In this document: positions 46,844 to 57,022 of the stretch, piece by piece
Layout of the letters: the number at the start of each line of letters is the position of its first letter
Numbering within the stretch: position 1 is the stretch's first letter
Source of the DNA: Alcaligenaceae bacterium
GTDB taxonomy: Bacteria > Pseudomonadota > Gammaproteobacteria > Burkholderiales > Burkholderiaceae_B
DNA length: 64,000 nucleotides
Direction of reading: 5' to 3'
NCBI GenBank assembly: GCA_013416485.1
Contig: JACCEO010000002.1
Span: forward strand, 186,001-250,000
Translations under genes and position numbers: made by a program
The notes under the pieces: model-generated
Database searches by the model: none
What the model saw: only the letters and a program-made list of their open reading frames with translations
Told to the model about the DNA's origin: nothing

Positions 46844-47917
46844 TTATTTTAGCGCCTGTATCACCGCATCGCCCATTTCCGAAGTAGAAACAGCAGTGGT
46901 GCCTGGCTCTTTGAGATCGGCAGTACGCAAACCTTGTTCGAGAACCTTCTGTACAGCGGCTTCAATGCGGTCCGCTGCCTGTGCCTGATCCAAGGAATAG
47001 CGTAACATCATCGCCGCCGACAATATAGTGGCAAGCGGGTTCGCGATGTTTTTTCCTGCAATATCAGGTGCTGAACCGTGGCTAGGTTCATACAATCCTT
47101 GATTGGATGCATTCAGCGAGGCCGAAGGCAACATACCTATAGAACCGGTCAGCATAGCGGCTTCGTCTGACAGAATGTCGCCAAACAAGTTACCTGTGAC
47201 GATGACATCAAATTCTTTAGGTGCGCGTACCAGCTGCATAGCCGCGTTATCCACATACATGTGGGTGAGTTCTATATCAGGGTATTCAGCAGATGTGGCG
47301 ATGACGACGTCACGCCAAAATTGTGAGGTTTCCAGCACGTTGGCCTTATCCACACTACACAATTTCTTACTGCGCTTACGAGCGGTTTGGAAAGCGACAT
47401 GAGCAATACGCTGAACTTCAGATTCGGCGTAGTGCATGGTGTCAAAGCCCTGGCGCTGACCTTTGTAGGGGCCATCGGTAGCAACACGTTCACCACGCGG
47501 CTGACCGAAGTAAATATCGCCAGTGAGTTCACGTATGATCAAAATATCCAGACCAGCGACAACTTCAGGTTTCAATGACGAGGCATTGGCCAGCTGCGGG
47601 TACAAGATGGCAGGACGCAAGTTGGCAAACAAACCCATTTCCCGGCGCAGGCCCAAAATAGCCTGCTCAGGACGGAATTCGCGCGGTAAAGCATCGTATT
47701 TCCAGTCACCTACGGCGCCAAACAAAATGGCATCGGATGCTTTGGCCAATGCCAAAGTTTCTGGTGGCAAAGGATGACCGTGGGCATCGTAGGCTGCACC
47801 ACCCACCACACCATAATCCAGCTGCATGGGTAGCCCCAGCGCCGTCAATACACGCGCTGCTTGTTCTGTAATTTCCGGACCGATACCGTCACCGGGTAAA
47901 ACGGCAATTTTATACAT
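46844..47917 (-). CDS. leuB: 3-isopropylmalate dehydrogenase
   Basis: A 357-residue NAD-dependent oxidative decarboxylase of leucine synthesis. [73 protein letters not shown] and [26 protein letters not shown] match the family throughout. It is 40 bases after leuD. Confidence 0.97.
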   Translation of the reverse strand: MYKIAVLPGDGIGPEITEQAARVLTALGLPMQLDYGVVGGAAYDAHGHPLPPETLALAKASDAILFGAVGDWKYDALPREFRPEQAILGLRREMGLFANLRPAILYPQLANASSLKPEVVAGLDILIIRELTGDIYFGQPRGERVATDGPYKGQRQGFDTMHYAESEVQRIAHVAFQTARKRSKKLCSVDKANVLETSQFWRDVVIATSAEYPDIELTHMYVDNAAMQLVRAPKEFDVIVTGNLFGDILSDEAAMLTGSIGMLPSASLNASNQGLYEPSHGSAPDIAGKNIANPLATILSAAMMLRYSLDQAQAADRIEAAVQKVLEQGLRTADLKEPGTTAVSTSEMGDAVIQALK

Positions 47918-47957
47918 GAGTTATTCCTGAATACGGCAATAAGCAATCAAAAAAGGA

Positions 47958-48608
47958 TTAGGCAGCAGGCTGGCCTTCCAACCAAGGATGGGCTGCCAGA
48001 CGTGCCGCCTCGAAGCGGCGTATGACATCTGCCTTTTGTAAAGTCTGACCAATTTCATCCAGACCATTTAACAGGCTGTGCTTGCGGAAAGGCTCGACAT
48101 CAAATGGCAACTCACGCTGGTCAGGCGTAATCACCACTTGGCGCGCCAGGTCGATTTGCAAACGATAGCCGGGTTGAGCCTGAACAGCATCAAACAATTG
48201 CGCCACCTGATCTTCAGGTAAAACAATAGGCAATAGGCCATTTTTGAAGCTGTTGTTAAAAAAGATATCGGCGTAAGACGGCGCAATTATGGCGCGAAAA
48301 CCAAATTGAGTTAACGCCCAAGGTGCATGCTCGCGACTGGATCCACAACCAAAGTTTTTACGCGCCAGCAGTATGGATACACCCTGATAACGGTCTTGGT
48401 TCAAGACAAAGTCTGGATTCAGCGGACGCTTGCTATTGTCCATGCCCGGCTCGCCATGATCCAAATAACGGACCTCATCGAACAAGTTAGGACCAAAGCC
48501 AGTGCGTTTGATGGATTTCAAAAACTGCTTGGGTATGATCAGATCGGTATCAACGTTTTCGCGATCCAAGGGTGCGACCAGACCGTCGTGGGTAGTGAAG
48601 GCTTGCAT
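47958..48608 (-). CDS. leuD: Isopropylmalate isomerase small subunit
   Basis: A 216-residue aconitase-type swivel domain subunit. [20 protein letters not shown] and [20 protein letters not shown] are the signature segments. With LeuC it converts 2-isopropylmalate to 3-isopropylmalate. It starts eight bases after leuC, with no entericidin-type gene between them. Confidence 0.97.
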   Translation of the reverse strand: MQAFTTHDGLVAPLDRENVDTDLIIPKQFLKSIKRTGFGPNLFDEVRYLDHGEPGMDNSKRPLNPDFVLNQDRYQGVSILLARKNFGCGSSREHAPWALTQFGFRAIIAPSYADIFFNNSFKNGLLPIVLPEDQVAQLFDAVQAQPGYRLQIDLARQVVITPDQRELPFDVEPFRKHSLLNGLDEIGQTLQKADVIRRFEAARLAAHPWLEGQPAA

Positions 48609-48616
48609 AATAATTC

Positions 48617-50020
48617 CTAGGCGTAGTTTCTAACGTCAACAAAATGACCCGCAATTGCGGCGGCAGCGGCCATCGCTGGGCTAACCAAGTGAGTACGACC
48701 ACCCTGTCCTTGACGTCCTTCGAAGTTACGGTTGGACGTAGAGGCACAACGCTCGCCGGGTTCCAGACGGTCAGCGTTCATTGCCAAACACATGGAACAA
48801 CCGGGTTCACGCCACTCAAAGCCTGCATCCAGGAATATTTTATCCAGACCTTCCGCTTCCGCTTGGCTTTTGACCAGGCCTGAACCGGGCACAACCATAG
48901 CCTGCTTAACCGTAGCTGCTACACGCTTGCCCTTGGCCACTTCGGCGGCTGCACGCATGTCTTCTATACGCGCGTTAGTGCATGAGCCAATAAATACTTT
49001 ATCAATGGCAATATCTGTTAGTGGAGTATTCGCTTGCAAACCCATGTAATCCAAGGCACGCTGTATGCCCTGGCGACGCACGGGATCGGTCTCTTGTGCA
49101 GGATCAGGTACGCTGCCTTCAATCGACAAGACCATTTCGGGTGATGTGCCCCAGGTCAATTGCGGTGTTACTTGTGCGGCATCGATTTCCACCACGGTAT
49201 CAAATACAGCACCGGGATCGGAATGCAGGGTACGCCAGTAGGCTACCGCCTGATCCCACGCTTCCCCTTTGGGTGAGTAAGGACGGCCTTCGAAATAATC
49301 AATGGTTTTCTGATCCACGGCGACCATGCCAGAGCGTGCGCCCGCTTCTATGGACATATTACAGACCGTCATGCGGCCCTCTACGGACAAGTCCTGCATG
49401 GTACTGCCACCAAACTCAATCGCGTAGCCAGTACCACCAGCGGTACCAATTTTACCGATGATATACAGTACCAGGTCTTTAGCTGTGCAACCGAAAGGTA
49501 ACTTGCCTTCGACCTTGATCAACATATTTTTGTTTTTCTTCATCAGCAAGGTCTGAGTCGCCAAGGTGTGCTCGACTTCAGAAGTACCTATGCCAAAGGC
49601 CAGTGCACCTAAGGCACCATGAGTACTGGTATGCGAGTCACCACAAACGATGGTCATACCAGGCAAGGTAGCGCCTTGTTCTGGCCCTATGATGTGGACT
49701 ATGCCCTGACGTGGGTCGTCCATGCGAAATTCAGTAATACCGTACTTTTCACAGTTTTCGTCCAGGGTATCGACTTGCAAGCGCGATATAGGATCAGAAA
49801 TCCCCTGGCTACGGTCTGTGGTAGGTACGTTGTGATCTGCCACGGCCAAGTTCGCGCTAACTCGCCAAGGTAGGCGATCTGCCAACGCCAAACCCTCGAA
49901 GGCTTGGGGGCTAGTGACTTCATGCACGAGGTGACGATCAATATACAGTAAGCAAGTGCCATCGGGCTCTTGGTGGACAACGTGTGCGTCCCAAAGTTTG
50001 TCGTAAAGTGTTTTGGCCAT
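48617..50020 (-). CDS. leuC: Isopropylmalate isomerase large subunit
   Basis: A 467-residue aconitase-family subunit from ATG 50020 ([15 protein letters not shown]); an in-frame start at 50050 adds 10 unconserved residues. The 4Fe-4S cysteines are in [14 protein letters not shown] and [31 protein letters not shown] is also diagnostic. First gene of leuC-leuD-leuB-asd. The Fe-S cluster makes it a client of assembly systems such as the suf operon in this window. Confidence 0.97.
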   Translation of the reverse strand: MAKTLYDKLWDAHVVHQEPDGTCLLYIDRHLVHEVTSPQAFEGLALADRLPWRVSANLAVADHNVPTTDRSQGISDPISRLQVDTLDENCEKYGITEFRMDDPRQGIVHIIGPEQGATLPGMTIVCGDSHTSTHGALGALAFGIGTSEVEHTLATQTLLMKKNKNMLIKVEGKLPFGCTAKDLVLYIIGKIGTAGGTGYAIEFGGSTMQDLSVEGRMTVCNMSIEAGARSGMVAVDQKTIDYFEGRPYSPKGEAWDQAVAYWRTLHSDPGAVFDTVVEIDAAQVTPQLTWGTSPEMVLSIEGSVPDPAQETDPVRRQGIQRALDYMGLQANTPLTDIAIDKVFIGSCTNARIEDMRAAAEVAKGKRVAATVKQAMVVPGSGLVKSQAEAEGLDKIFLDAGFEWREPGCSMCLAMNADRLEPGERCASTSNRNFEGRQGQGGRTHLVSPAMAAAAAIAGHFVDVRNYA

Positions 50021-50065
50021 GACAATGCTCTTTAGAAAATGGTGATACAAAAATGCGTATCAGTC

Positions 50066-50093
50066 ATTATGCCATTGCCTAAAACCAGTACAA
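50066..50093 (-). promoter_or_regulatory. Candidate promoter of leuC
   Basis: On the minus strand TTGTAC (50088-50093) and CATAAT (50066-50071) are 16 bases apart. The leader to leuC ATG would be about 40 bases. No leader peptide with leucine codons is visible in it. Confidence 0.4.
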
Positions 50094-50096
50094 GAC

Positions 50097-50122
50097 CACT
50101 GTTTATACTAGTACCAACAGTG
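50097..50122. promoter_or_regulatory. Inverted repeat upstream of leuC
   Basis: CACTGTT (50097-50103) and AACAGTG (50116-50122) form a 7-bp dyad with a 12-base spacer, just upstream of the candidate leuC promoter and 15 bases after the protease gene stop. It may be an operator (for example for a LysR regulator) or a weak hairpin ending the protease transcript. Confidence 0.35.
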
Positions 50123-50136
50123 CTACCCAAACCATA

Positions 50137-50976
50137 TCAGCCTTTACCTCCTGCTTGTCGGTATAAAGGCATTACGCGTTCTGCAGCCTGGGTTAAATCT
50201 GCAATCCGGCTAGCGGCCGACGGGTGAGTCGACAAGAATTCAGGTTGGCTGCTACCACCTAAGGCCCCCATTTTCTGCCACAAGGTAACCGCTGCCCTAG
50301 GATCATAACCAGCACGTGCGGCTAGCTCGACGCCTATGCGGTCAGCTTCCAGTTCATGGGTGCGGCTATTCGGTAAAGTAAACATCACTTCGCTAAGTGC
50401 ACCACCTAAATCAGATGTGGCCTGACTGCCGGTAATTGCCGACAGCACAGACAAGCCGATATTGGCTGCCATTTGCTGGGACACCTGTTCACGAGAGTGC
50501 TCGCGTAAGGCATGAGCGATTTCATGGCCCAACACAGCGGCTAATTCAGCATCCGAGGGCTGGATTTTGGAAATCAGTCCAGTATATACAGCCATTTTTC
50601 CGCCTGGCATGCACCATGCGTTGACGTCGTTACTGCTTAAGACATGGACTTCCCATTGCCAGTTGGCAGCATCAGGACGAAAAGTAGCAACCTGCTTGAT
50701 CAGGCGTTGAGTAATTGTGCGCACACGCTGAGTTTGTGCTGAATTGGCATCCAATGCACCCTGTGTTTTCGCACTGGACAACATGCTGGTGTACTGCTGA
50801 GCGGCTTCTTGCTGCAAAGCCGCTTCAGAGACCAAACCAGACATATATTGCTTGCGTTCTACACCGACAGCACCCGAACCCGTCGTTTGTACCGCCGCGC
50901 ACCCCGCCAGCACAGTAGTCACCGTAAGCACACCGACCGCCGCATAGCGACCATAAAATCTTGATTTTTTAGTCAT
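50137..50976 (-). CDS. M48-family metallopeptidase lipoprotein (LoiP/YggG-like)
   Basis: A 279-residue protein from ATG 50976. The signal peptide ends in the lipobox VLAGC (Cys26). The zinc site is GHEIAHALREHSREQ (His151, Glu152, His155), with the third ligand in SRTHELEADRIGVELAARAGYDP. NAWCMPGGKMAVYTGLI is typical of the subgroup. Related proteins are outer-membrane-associated proteases for envelope quality control. It is seven bases downstream of aroC. Confidence 0.92.
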   Translation of the reverse strand: MTKKSRFYGRYAAVGVLTVTTVLAGCAAVQTTGSGAVGVERKQYMSGLVSEAALQQEAAQQYTSMLSSAKTQGALDANSAQTQRVRTITQRLIKQVATFRPDAANWQWEVHVLSSNDVNAWCMPGGKMAVYTGLISKIQPSDAELAAVLGHEIAHALREHSREQVSQQMAANIGLSVLSAITGSQATSDLGGALSEVMFTLPNSRTHELEADRIGVELAARAGYDPRAAVTLWQKMGALGGSSQPEFLSTHPSAASRIADLTQAAERVMPLYRQAGGKG

Positions 50977-50983
50977 GATTTTC

Positions 50984-52057
50984 CTAGCGAGACGATGCAT
51001 CTCCACATTGAGCCCGTTGGCGCAATGCATGATCCATCAGGATAATCGCCAGTAATGCTTCGGCGATAGGCGTGGCGCGTATACCCACACAAGGGTCGTG
51101 GCGTCCTAAAGTTTGTACTTGTACCGATTCGCCAGCCTTATTAATGGACTGGCGTTCTATGCGTATGCTGGACGTAGGTTTAATTGCCAGCGACACCGTT
51201 ACCGGCTGACCTGAAGAGATCCCACCCAACACACCACCGGCATGATTGGTCAAAAACCCTTCGGGAGTGATTTCATCACCATGCTCTGAACCTCGCTGCT
51301 CTATGCTAGCAAAGCCTGCACCTATAGACACGCCCTTGACAGCATTTAAGCCCATCATGGCATGCGCGATATCGGCATCCAGCCTGTCGTACAACGGTTC
51401 ACCCCAACCCGCGGGCAGGTTCTCTGCTACGACTTCAATGCGTGCCCCTATGGAGTCGCCGTCGCGGCGCAACTGATCCATATAGGCTTCCAGTTCTGGA
51501 ACCACGTCGGCATTGGGAGCATAAAAAGGATTGTTGCTGACTTCATCCCAGCTGATAAAGGGAATGGGAATGGGGCCCAGCTGGCTCATGTAGCCACGAA
51601 TTACAACACCGTAGTGTTCAGCCAACCATTTTTTTGCGATTGCCCCTGCTGCGACCGTAGGCGCTGTTAGTCGAGCGGATGAACGCCCACCACCACGCGG
51701 ATCGCGTTCGGTGTATTTGCGCCAGTAAGCGTAGTCCGCATGACCAGGCCGGAAGGTATCAACAATGTTGCTGTAATCCTTGCTGCGTGCATCCACGTTA
51801 CGTATTAACAAACCTATGGGAGTACCTGTGGTTACGCCTTGGTAAACACCTGACAAGATTTCCACCTGATCGGCCTCTTGGCGCTGAGTTACATGGCGCG
51901 AAGTACCGGGACGACGCCTATCCAATTCAATTTGTATGTCAGCTTCAGTGAGTGGCAGCCCTGGGGGACAACCATCGACTATCGCACCTATGGCTGGGCC
52001 ATGCGATTCGCCAAAGTTAGTGACACAAAATAGTTTCCCTAGGGTATTGCCTGACAT
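50984..52057 (-). CDS. aroC: Chorismate synthase
   Basis: A 357-residue FMN-dependent lyase, the last step of the shikimate pathway. [61 protein letters not shown] (read here in short stretches), [16 protein letters not shown] and [17 protein letters not shown] cover the family's signatures. Length is normal. It is upstream of the protease gene on the same strand. Confidence 0.97.
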   Translation of the reverse strand: MSGNTLGKLFCVTNFGESHGPAIGAIVDGCPPGLPLTEADIQIELDRRRPGTSRHVTQRQEADQVEILSGVYQGVTTGTPIGLLIRNVDARSKDYSNIVDTFRPGHADYAYWRKYTERDPRGGGRSSARLTAPTVAAGAIAKKWLAEHYGVVIRGYMSQLGPIPIPFISWDEVSNNPFYAPNADVVPELEAYMDQLRRDGDSIGARIEVVAENLPAGWGEPLYDRLDADIAHAMMGLNAVKGVSIGAGFASIEQRGSEHGDEITPEGFLTNHAGGVLGGISSGQPVTVSLAIKPTSSIRIERQSINKAGESVQVQTLGRHDPCVGIRATPIAEALLAIILMDHALRQRAQCGDASSR

Positions 52058-52162
52058 AGTGTATTTTTAAAAATTAAGCGGAACGTTAGTATGGAATTAT
52101 GACATTACTTGTTCATGGATAGGATAATGGACAAATAAAGAACAAAATCATGCGTAAGCAAT

Positions 52163-53644
52163 TCAGGACGAGCAACTGACTGCTAAAGACCCTGCCCAAT
52201 CCGGTGGCAATGCGGCGTAGTGTTCGTAACCAGGCCTTTCGGTATACGGATCACTTAATAGCTTCAGCAATGTAGAGATCTCGGTGGCATCACCTAGCTT
52301 AGCAGCCTGTATGGCTTGTTCTGCCAAGTGATTGCGCAATACATACAAGGGATTGGCGCTATTCATGGACGCGATACGTTGGGCATCGCCCAGATCCTGG
52401 GAAGCTAAACGTTGCATATAACGCTCTAGCCAAGCACTGGCAGATTGGGGATTTACAAAGCGCGCAGCGTAAGCAGCCGGGTCAGCAGGAGCTTGCGCTA
52501 GCTCGCGAAAGCTTAATGTGAAGTCGGCTTTATTGGTGTGCAATAACTGCCACCAGTCATCGACCAAATTATCATCACCATCCTGCCAGCACACCAAGCC
52601 CAGCTTACGACATACATTACGCCGATAGGTCTGCATAAATGTCGGTTCAAAATGCTGCAGGCATTCGGTTAATGCATCACTGTCTGGCCCCAAGCCCAAT
52701 AAAGTACTAGCCAAACGGTAAAGATTCCAGTGTGCTACCGACGGTTGAGCATTCCACGCATAGCGCCCTTGGGTATCGGTATGATTGCAAATATGATTGG
52801 CTTGAAAAGCATCCATAAAACCATAAGGACCGTAGTCTATGGTCAAGCCCAGTATCGACATATTGTCGGTATTCATAACACCATGACAAAACCCCACGGT
52901 TTGCCAGTCGGCCATCAAGCGGGCGGTTTTTTCGACCACGATACGTAAAAACCTAAGAACTACCGTCACCTGGTCTACTGCTTGGCCATCGATGCTGTCA
53001 CGACATTCTGGGTAATGGTGATCGATGACGTAATCAAATAAAGTCGTCAGGTTTTCCGGCGATGTCGCCCAGTGTTCGAAGGTACCAAATCGTATAAAGC
53101 TAGGAGCCAGCCGCGTGACAATAGCAGCGGTTTCTACTGTTTCCCGATAGACGGGGTCATCAGACACTACCAACGCCAGTGCTCGCGAAGTGGGTATGCC
53201 TAAACCGGCCATCGCTTCGCTAGCCAAGTATTCGCGCACCGATGACCTAAGTACCGCCCTGCCATCGCCCATACGCGAGTACGGTGTACGCCCAGAGCCT
53301 TTTAATTGCCACTCCCAGTGCCCTGATGGGGTAATGACTTCACCCAGCAAGTGGGCACGACCATCGCCCAGCTGGCCAGCCCAAATGCCAAATTGATGAC
53401 CACTATATACCGCTGCCAAGGTAATCCCACCGGGCAAAGGAGCTGCTCCAGAGCACACCGCCAGAAATCCTGGGGTATCTAAGACAGGATCCGACAAGCC
53501 GATTAAATGAGCAACATCCCGGTTTGCATGTAGCAAACGCGGCTGTGTCAGTGCTTGGGGTGCCAGTTTGGTATAAAAACCCGCAGGTAATTCCGCATAG
53601 GAATTGATGACCTGTAACTGGTCTAGAGTAGATATCATGCTCAT
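52163..53644 (-). CDS. selO: SelO-family protein AMPylase (cysteine form)
   Basis: A 493-residue pseudokinase-fold enzyme; I take ATG 53644, which overlaps the upstream stop as ATGA, with ATG 53638 as alternative. SGHQFGIWAGQLGDGRAHLLGE, WELQLKGSGRTPYSR-type strand, GRAVLRSSVREYLASEAM, ALALVVSDDPVYRE, and GVMNTDNMSILGLTIDYGPYGFMD are diagnostic. SelO transfers AMP to proteins. The third-last residue, selenocysteine in some relatives, is Cys491 (SCSS end). Confidence 0.94.
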   Translation of the reverse strand: MSMISTLDQLQVINSYAELPAGFYTKLAPQALTQPRLLHANRDVAHLIGLSDPVLDTPGFLAVCSGAAPLPGGITLAAVYSGHQFGIWAGQLGDGRAHLLGEVITPSGHWEWQLKGSGRTPYSRMGDGRAVLRSSVREYLASEAMAGLGIPTSRALALVVSDDPVYRETVETAAIVTRLAPSFIRFGTFEHWATSPENLTTLFDYVIDHHYPECRDSIDGQAVDQVTVVLRFLRIVVEKTARLMADWQTVGFCHGVMNTDNMSILGLTIDYGPYGFMDAFQANHICNHTDTQGRYAWNAQPSVAHWNLYRLASTLLGLGPDSDALTECLQHFEPTFMQTYRRNVCRKLGLVCWQDGDDNLVDDWWQLLHTNKADFTLSFRELAQAPADPAAYAARFVNPQSASAWLERYMQRLASQDLGDAQRIASMNSANPLYVLRNHLAEQAIQAAKLGDATEISTLLKLLSDPYTERPGYEHYAALPPDWAGSLAVSCSS

Positions 53645-54021
53645 TTCACCGCTTGGTTTTTCTGCTTGGCCGCCAGCTTGGCAGGACGCAAATACAGTAT
53701 GGCGCACAAATAGAAAATCAAGGAGAACGTAATTTCCAAGCCCCCCATTAAGGCCGACAAGGGGGATGGATCAGACCATGCCCTGACTACGCCTTCCATA
53801 AAGTACAGCAGTATCAGCATGGCAGCCCACTGCAAAGTGTACAGCCTACCCTTTAATACGCCACGCAAAGGTAACAACAAAGGCAAGACTTTTAGCACCA
53901 ACAACGAACCACCTGGCTTGAGCGGCGCCACCTTAAGCTCCCAGGCCAAGCATAAAATAATTAGCGCGATCAGTGAAATAGATGCGCCATAACGTAATAC
54001 GGAATTCGATTGCATAGTCAT
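53641..54021 (-). CDS. DUF2069 inner-membrane protein
   Basis: A 126-residue protein with four predicted membrane helices (~10-28, 38-55, 62-78, 92-112), matching the DUF2069 pattern (YGASISLIALIILCLAWELKVAPL, YTLQWAAMLILLYFMEGVVRAWSD). Function is unknown for the family. It overlaps selO by four bases (ATGA) and is probably co-expressed. It is divergent from the YihY-family gene, with 33 bases between starts. Confidence 0.85.
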   Translation of the reverse strand: MTMQSNSVLRYGASISLIALIILCLAWELKVAPLKPGGSLLVLKVLPLLLPLRGVLKGRLYTLQWAAMLILLYFMEGVVRAWSDPSPLSALMGGLEITFSLIFYLCAILYLRPAKLAAKQKNQAVK

Positions 54022-54054
54022 ACTGGTATTATCGGGTATTGCAAGGGTTTTAGC

Positions 54055-55326
54055 ATGGCCATCACCAACACTGCCTCAGACATCAAAAAAGTAGTGCATT
54101 ATGCACTGCAACGCGCCGGTGAAAAGCAGCTGACACAAGTCGCTTCCAGCCTGACCTTCACTACCGTACTAGGGATAGTGCCCCTACTGGCGGTTGTGTT
54201 GTCATTATTTACCGCCTTTCCTTTGTTTGCCGAGTTCCGCGTTGCCTTGGAAAACTTCCTGTCTGGCAGCCTGATGCCACCGGCAGTATCAGAAAACATC
54301 ATGGAGTATTTAAACCTGTTCGCCTCTAAGGCGTCAGGACTTACTGCCATAGGTAGTTTGGCCCTTATTGTGACATCGGTCATGCTTATCATGACGATAG
54401 ACGAAGCCTTTAACAATATTTGGCAGGTTACTAAGCAACGACCTTTGAGTCGACGTATATTGGTGTACTGGGCCATTATTTCACTAGGCCCTATTTTGGC
54501 AGGTGGCAGCTTATGGGCAACCTCCATATTGGCCAACGAGTCCCTGAATCGGGTGGGCGAACTGCCCGCCAGCCTAAATATTGCTTTATCCATAGTGCCA
54601 CTGATAGTGACTGGGCTGGGCTTTACCGCCTTATTTATTGGCGTACCCAACCGTAACGTTGCCTGGAAAGACGCATTAATTGGTGGGTTAGGTACCGCCA
54701 TAGTCCTAGAGGCCATGCGCCTAGGGTTTGCGTATTACCTAGTGCGCTTCCCATCGTATACCATCATTTATGGGGCTTTTGCCACCCTGCCCATCTTCCT
54801 GCTGTGGATCTATATGTCATGGTTAGCAATTTTGCTAGGCGCTACCGTCGCCGCCACCTTACCTGACATACGCCAGCGTCGCTGGGCGCTGCACCATTAC
54901 GCAGGGGCGTCGTTTGTAGATGCTGTACTTGTACTTGAAGCCTTGTGGCGTACCCAAGCCCTAGCCATGCCAGGGCTTAGCTTAGCCAACCTAGAGGGAC
55001 AACTGCAAATGCACCAGGACGACCTACGTGACGTACTGAAAACCTTGAAACAATTGGGCTATGTCGTGGATACCCAAGATGAAAAATCAGACATGTGGGT
55101 ATTGGCCTGTGATCAACGCGAGGCCACGCTGGACGCACTGGTTGATGCCATGATAATAGACCGTAAACAGCCTGGTTTGCAGGAACAACCACTGCTGTTA
55201 AGGGCATTGGCTTCATCCTTGAAGTACCCTGGCATGCCACTAAAATCCTTATTTGAAACACCTGGTACCCTGGTGGACAAACCACCGGCACTACCAGAAA
55301 GCGCCCAGATAGGGCAAAATAGCTGA
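54055..55326 (+). CDS. YihY/UPF0761-family inner-membrane protein
   Basis: A 423-residue protein from ATG 54055. Residues ~1-275 hold about six membrane helices with the family pattern KQLTQVASSLTFTTVLGIVPLLAV, IMTIDEAFNNIWQV, and WIYMSWLAILLGATVAATLPD. The ~150-residue C-terminal cytoplasmic part (RDVLKTLKQLGYVVDTQDEK) looks like a winged-helix-type fold. The family was once called ribonuclease BN, but that activity belongs to another protein. Function is not established. Confidence 0.88.
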   Translation: MAITNTASDIKKVVHYALQRAGEKQLTQVASSLTFTTVLGIVPLLAVVLSLFTAFPLFAEFRVALENFLSGSLMPPAVSENIMEYLNLFASKASGLTAIGSLALIVTSVMLIMTIDEAFNNIWQVTKQRPLSRRILVYWAIISLGPILAGGSLWATSILANESLNRVGELPASLNIALSIVPLIVTGLGFTALFIGVPNRNVAWKDALIGGLGTAIVLEAMRLGFAYYLVRFPSYTIIYGAFATLPIFLLWIYMSWLAILLGATVAATLPDIRQRRWALHHYAGASFVDAVLVLEALWRTQALAMPGLSLANLEGQLQMHQDDLRDVLKTLKQLGYVVDTQDEKSDMWVLACDQREATLDALVDAMIIDRKQPGLQEQPLLLRALASSLKYPGMPLKSLFETPGTLVDKPPALPESAQIGQNS

Positions 55327-55360
55327 AATTGCTTTAATAGCAACACCCAGGAGGACGACC

Positions 55361-55822
55361 ATGCTTAAAGTCAGTGAAATTCTACGTGTAAAGGGGCATA
55401 CGCTATACACGGCCACCCCTGACATGCCCATACTACGTGCTCTGGAAACCATGAGCGAACAAGATATAGGCTCATTGGTCATCATGGAACATGGCGAACT
55501 AGTGGGCATGTTGACCTTTCGTGAGCTAATACGCCATCTGCACGCTCACAACGGCAACACAGGGACTAACACCATACGCAGCATTATGGACGATGCCCCT
55601 GTCAGCGTATCTCCTAACACCAGCGCCGACGAAGTCCAGCGCCTGATGCTAGAGAAACACGCACGTTATATGCCAGTCATGGACGGCCCTACCTTGATGG
55701 GAGTCATTTCTTTTTATGATATGGCCAGAGCCATCGTAGACGCCCAAAAATTTGAAAACTCTATGCTAAAAGCCTATATACGTGATTGGCCCAGCGACAC
55801 CGAAGCCGACGCTGCCACCTGA
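55361..55822 (+). CDS. Tandem CBS-domain protein
   Basis: A 153-residue protein made of two CBS motifs (~1-60 and ~70-130), forming one Bateman module: MSEQDIGSLVIMEHGELVGMLTFRELI and MLEKHARYMPVMDGPTLMGVISFYDMARAI. Such modules bind adenosine nucleotides and act as regulators. No effector domain is attached. It has a GGAGG-type ribosome site and its last 49 bases overlap the 3' end of dusA on the other strand. Confidence 0.9.
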   Translation: MLKVSEILRVKGHTLYTATPDMPILRALETMSEQDIGSLVIMEHGELVGMLTFRELIRHLHAHNGNTGTNTIRSIMDDAPVSVSPNTSADEVQRLMLEKHARYMPVMDGPTLMGVISFYDMARAIVDAQKFENSMLKAYIRDWPSDTEADAAT

Positions 55823-56886
55823 TCTGCTTCCTGCATACGGCGCTGCAACTCTGACCATGCTTGGGCAATGACACCGGGATCATTCCGGTTAAGCACGGCA
55901 TGGTCAGATAACGTGCGTCGCCATTGTCTGGATCCCACTTTGCCATGCATCCAGCCTAGCATCGCTCGGGTAATAAATCGCAAAGGTACACCTAAGGCAG
56001 TCTGCTGGGCGGCGTAATCCACCATGCCTTGTATGATCTCGTCGTCTTCAGGCACCACCACAGCAGGCCAACATTGACGACTAATCTGGCTAAGCACTTG
56101 CGGCCTATGCCAGGCAGCCCGACCTAACATGACCCCGTCGAACTCCTGTAATAAAGCGACAGCATCATCGCTGTGATCGATACCGCCGTTTAATACAAAC
56201 AAACTGTCGGGGAAGTCCTGCTTCAATCGACTGGCCATGTCATAACGCAGAGGCGGAATTTCCCGGTTGTCTTTTGGGGATAGCCCTTTTAGTACAGCAT
56301 TACGAGCGTGCACTATAAATACACGGCAACCAACGTCGTGAATTTTCCCTACAAAATCACGCACGAAACTGTAATCATCGTTATAGTCCAGCCCCAACCT
56401 ATGCTTCACTGTCACCGGTATCGACACCGCGTCTTGCATCGCCTTGATGCAATCGGCAACCAGATCGGGTTCAGCCATCAAACAGGCACCAAAGGCTCCG
56501 CGTTGCACCCGCTCGGATGGACAGCCGCAATTCAAGTCGATTTCTTGATATCCCCATTGCTGCCCCAGCCGTGCCGCACTTGCCAAAGCGTCAGGTTCGC
56601 TACCGCCCAATTGCAATGCCACTGGCACCTCAGCAGTATCAAAGTCCAAATGCCTGGCGGCATCACCATGCAATAAGGCACCAGTAGTTATCATCTCGGT
56701 ATACAGCCTGGCTCTGGGTGCCAACAAACGATGAAAGTAACGACAGTGCTTGTCAGTAACGTCTATCATGGGGGCGACACACAGCCGCCAATCAAACTCG
56801 CTTTTTTTCAGCGTAATGGCTTGGACCGTGGGAGTTAATGAGGGTGGTACAGACATAGTGGAAAGTATATTTTTTGGATCTGACAT
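55774..56886 (-). CDS. dusA: tRNA-dihydrouridine synthase A
   Basis: A 370-residue flavoenzyme that reduces uridine 20/20a in the tRNA D-loop. RLCVAPMIDVTDKHCRYFHRLL, MITTGALLHGDAARHL, DLNCGCPSERVQRGAFGACLM (catalytic Cys), VTVKHRLGLD and FVLNGGIDHSDD are DusA-type. The first ~25 residues are unconserved, so a later start is possible. The end overlaps the convergent CBS gene by 49 bases, and the extra C-terminal tail may reflect this overlap. Confidence 0.94.
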   Translation of the reverse strand: MSDPKNILSTMSVPPSLTPTVQAITLKKSEFDWRLCVAPMIDVTDKHCRYFHRLLAPRARLYTEMITTGALLHGDAARHLDFDTAEVPVALQLGGSEPDALASAARLGQQWGYQEIDLNCGCPSERVQRGAFGACLMAEPDLVADCIKAMQDAVSIPVTVKHRLGLDYNDDYSFVRDFVGKIHDVGCRVFIVHARNAVLKGLSPKDNREIPPLRYDMASRLKQDFPDSLFVLNGGIDHSDDAVALLQEFDGVMLGRAAWHRPQVLSQISRQCWPAVVVPEDDEIIQGMVDYAAQQTALGVPLRFITRAMLGWMHGKVGSRQWRRTLSDHAVLNRNDPGVIAQAWSELQRRMQEADQVAASASVSLGQSRI

Positions 56887-57022
56887 AGTATGTATTTTCC
56901 GTCATTTTCGCTTTCTTAGCAGAAAACTTGGTTTGCGGGGCACAAGCGCCTAGAGTGGACTAAAATCAAACGCCCGGTCCGGCGGGATTTTGTTTATCCG
57001 GAACCAAGCAGAGCTTCTACTT

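Noticed and set aside
54099-54716. Minus-strand open frame of 205 codons opposite the YihY-family gene
   Set aside because: It covers the membrane part of a conserved protein and shows no recognisable motif or ribosome site.
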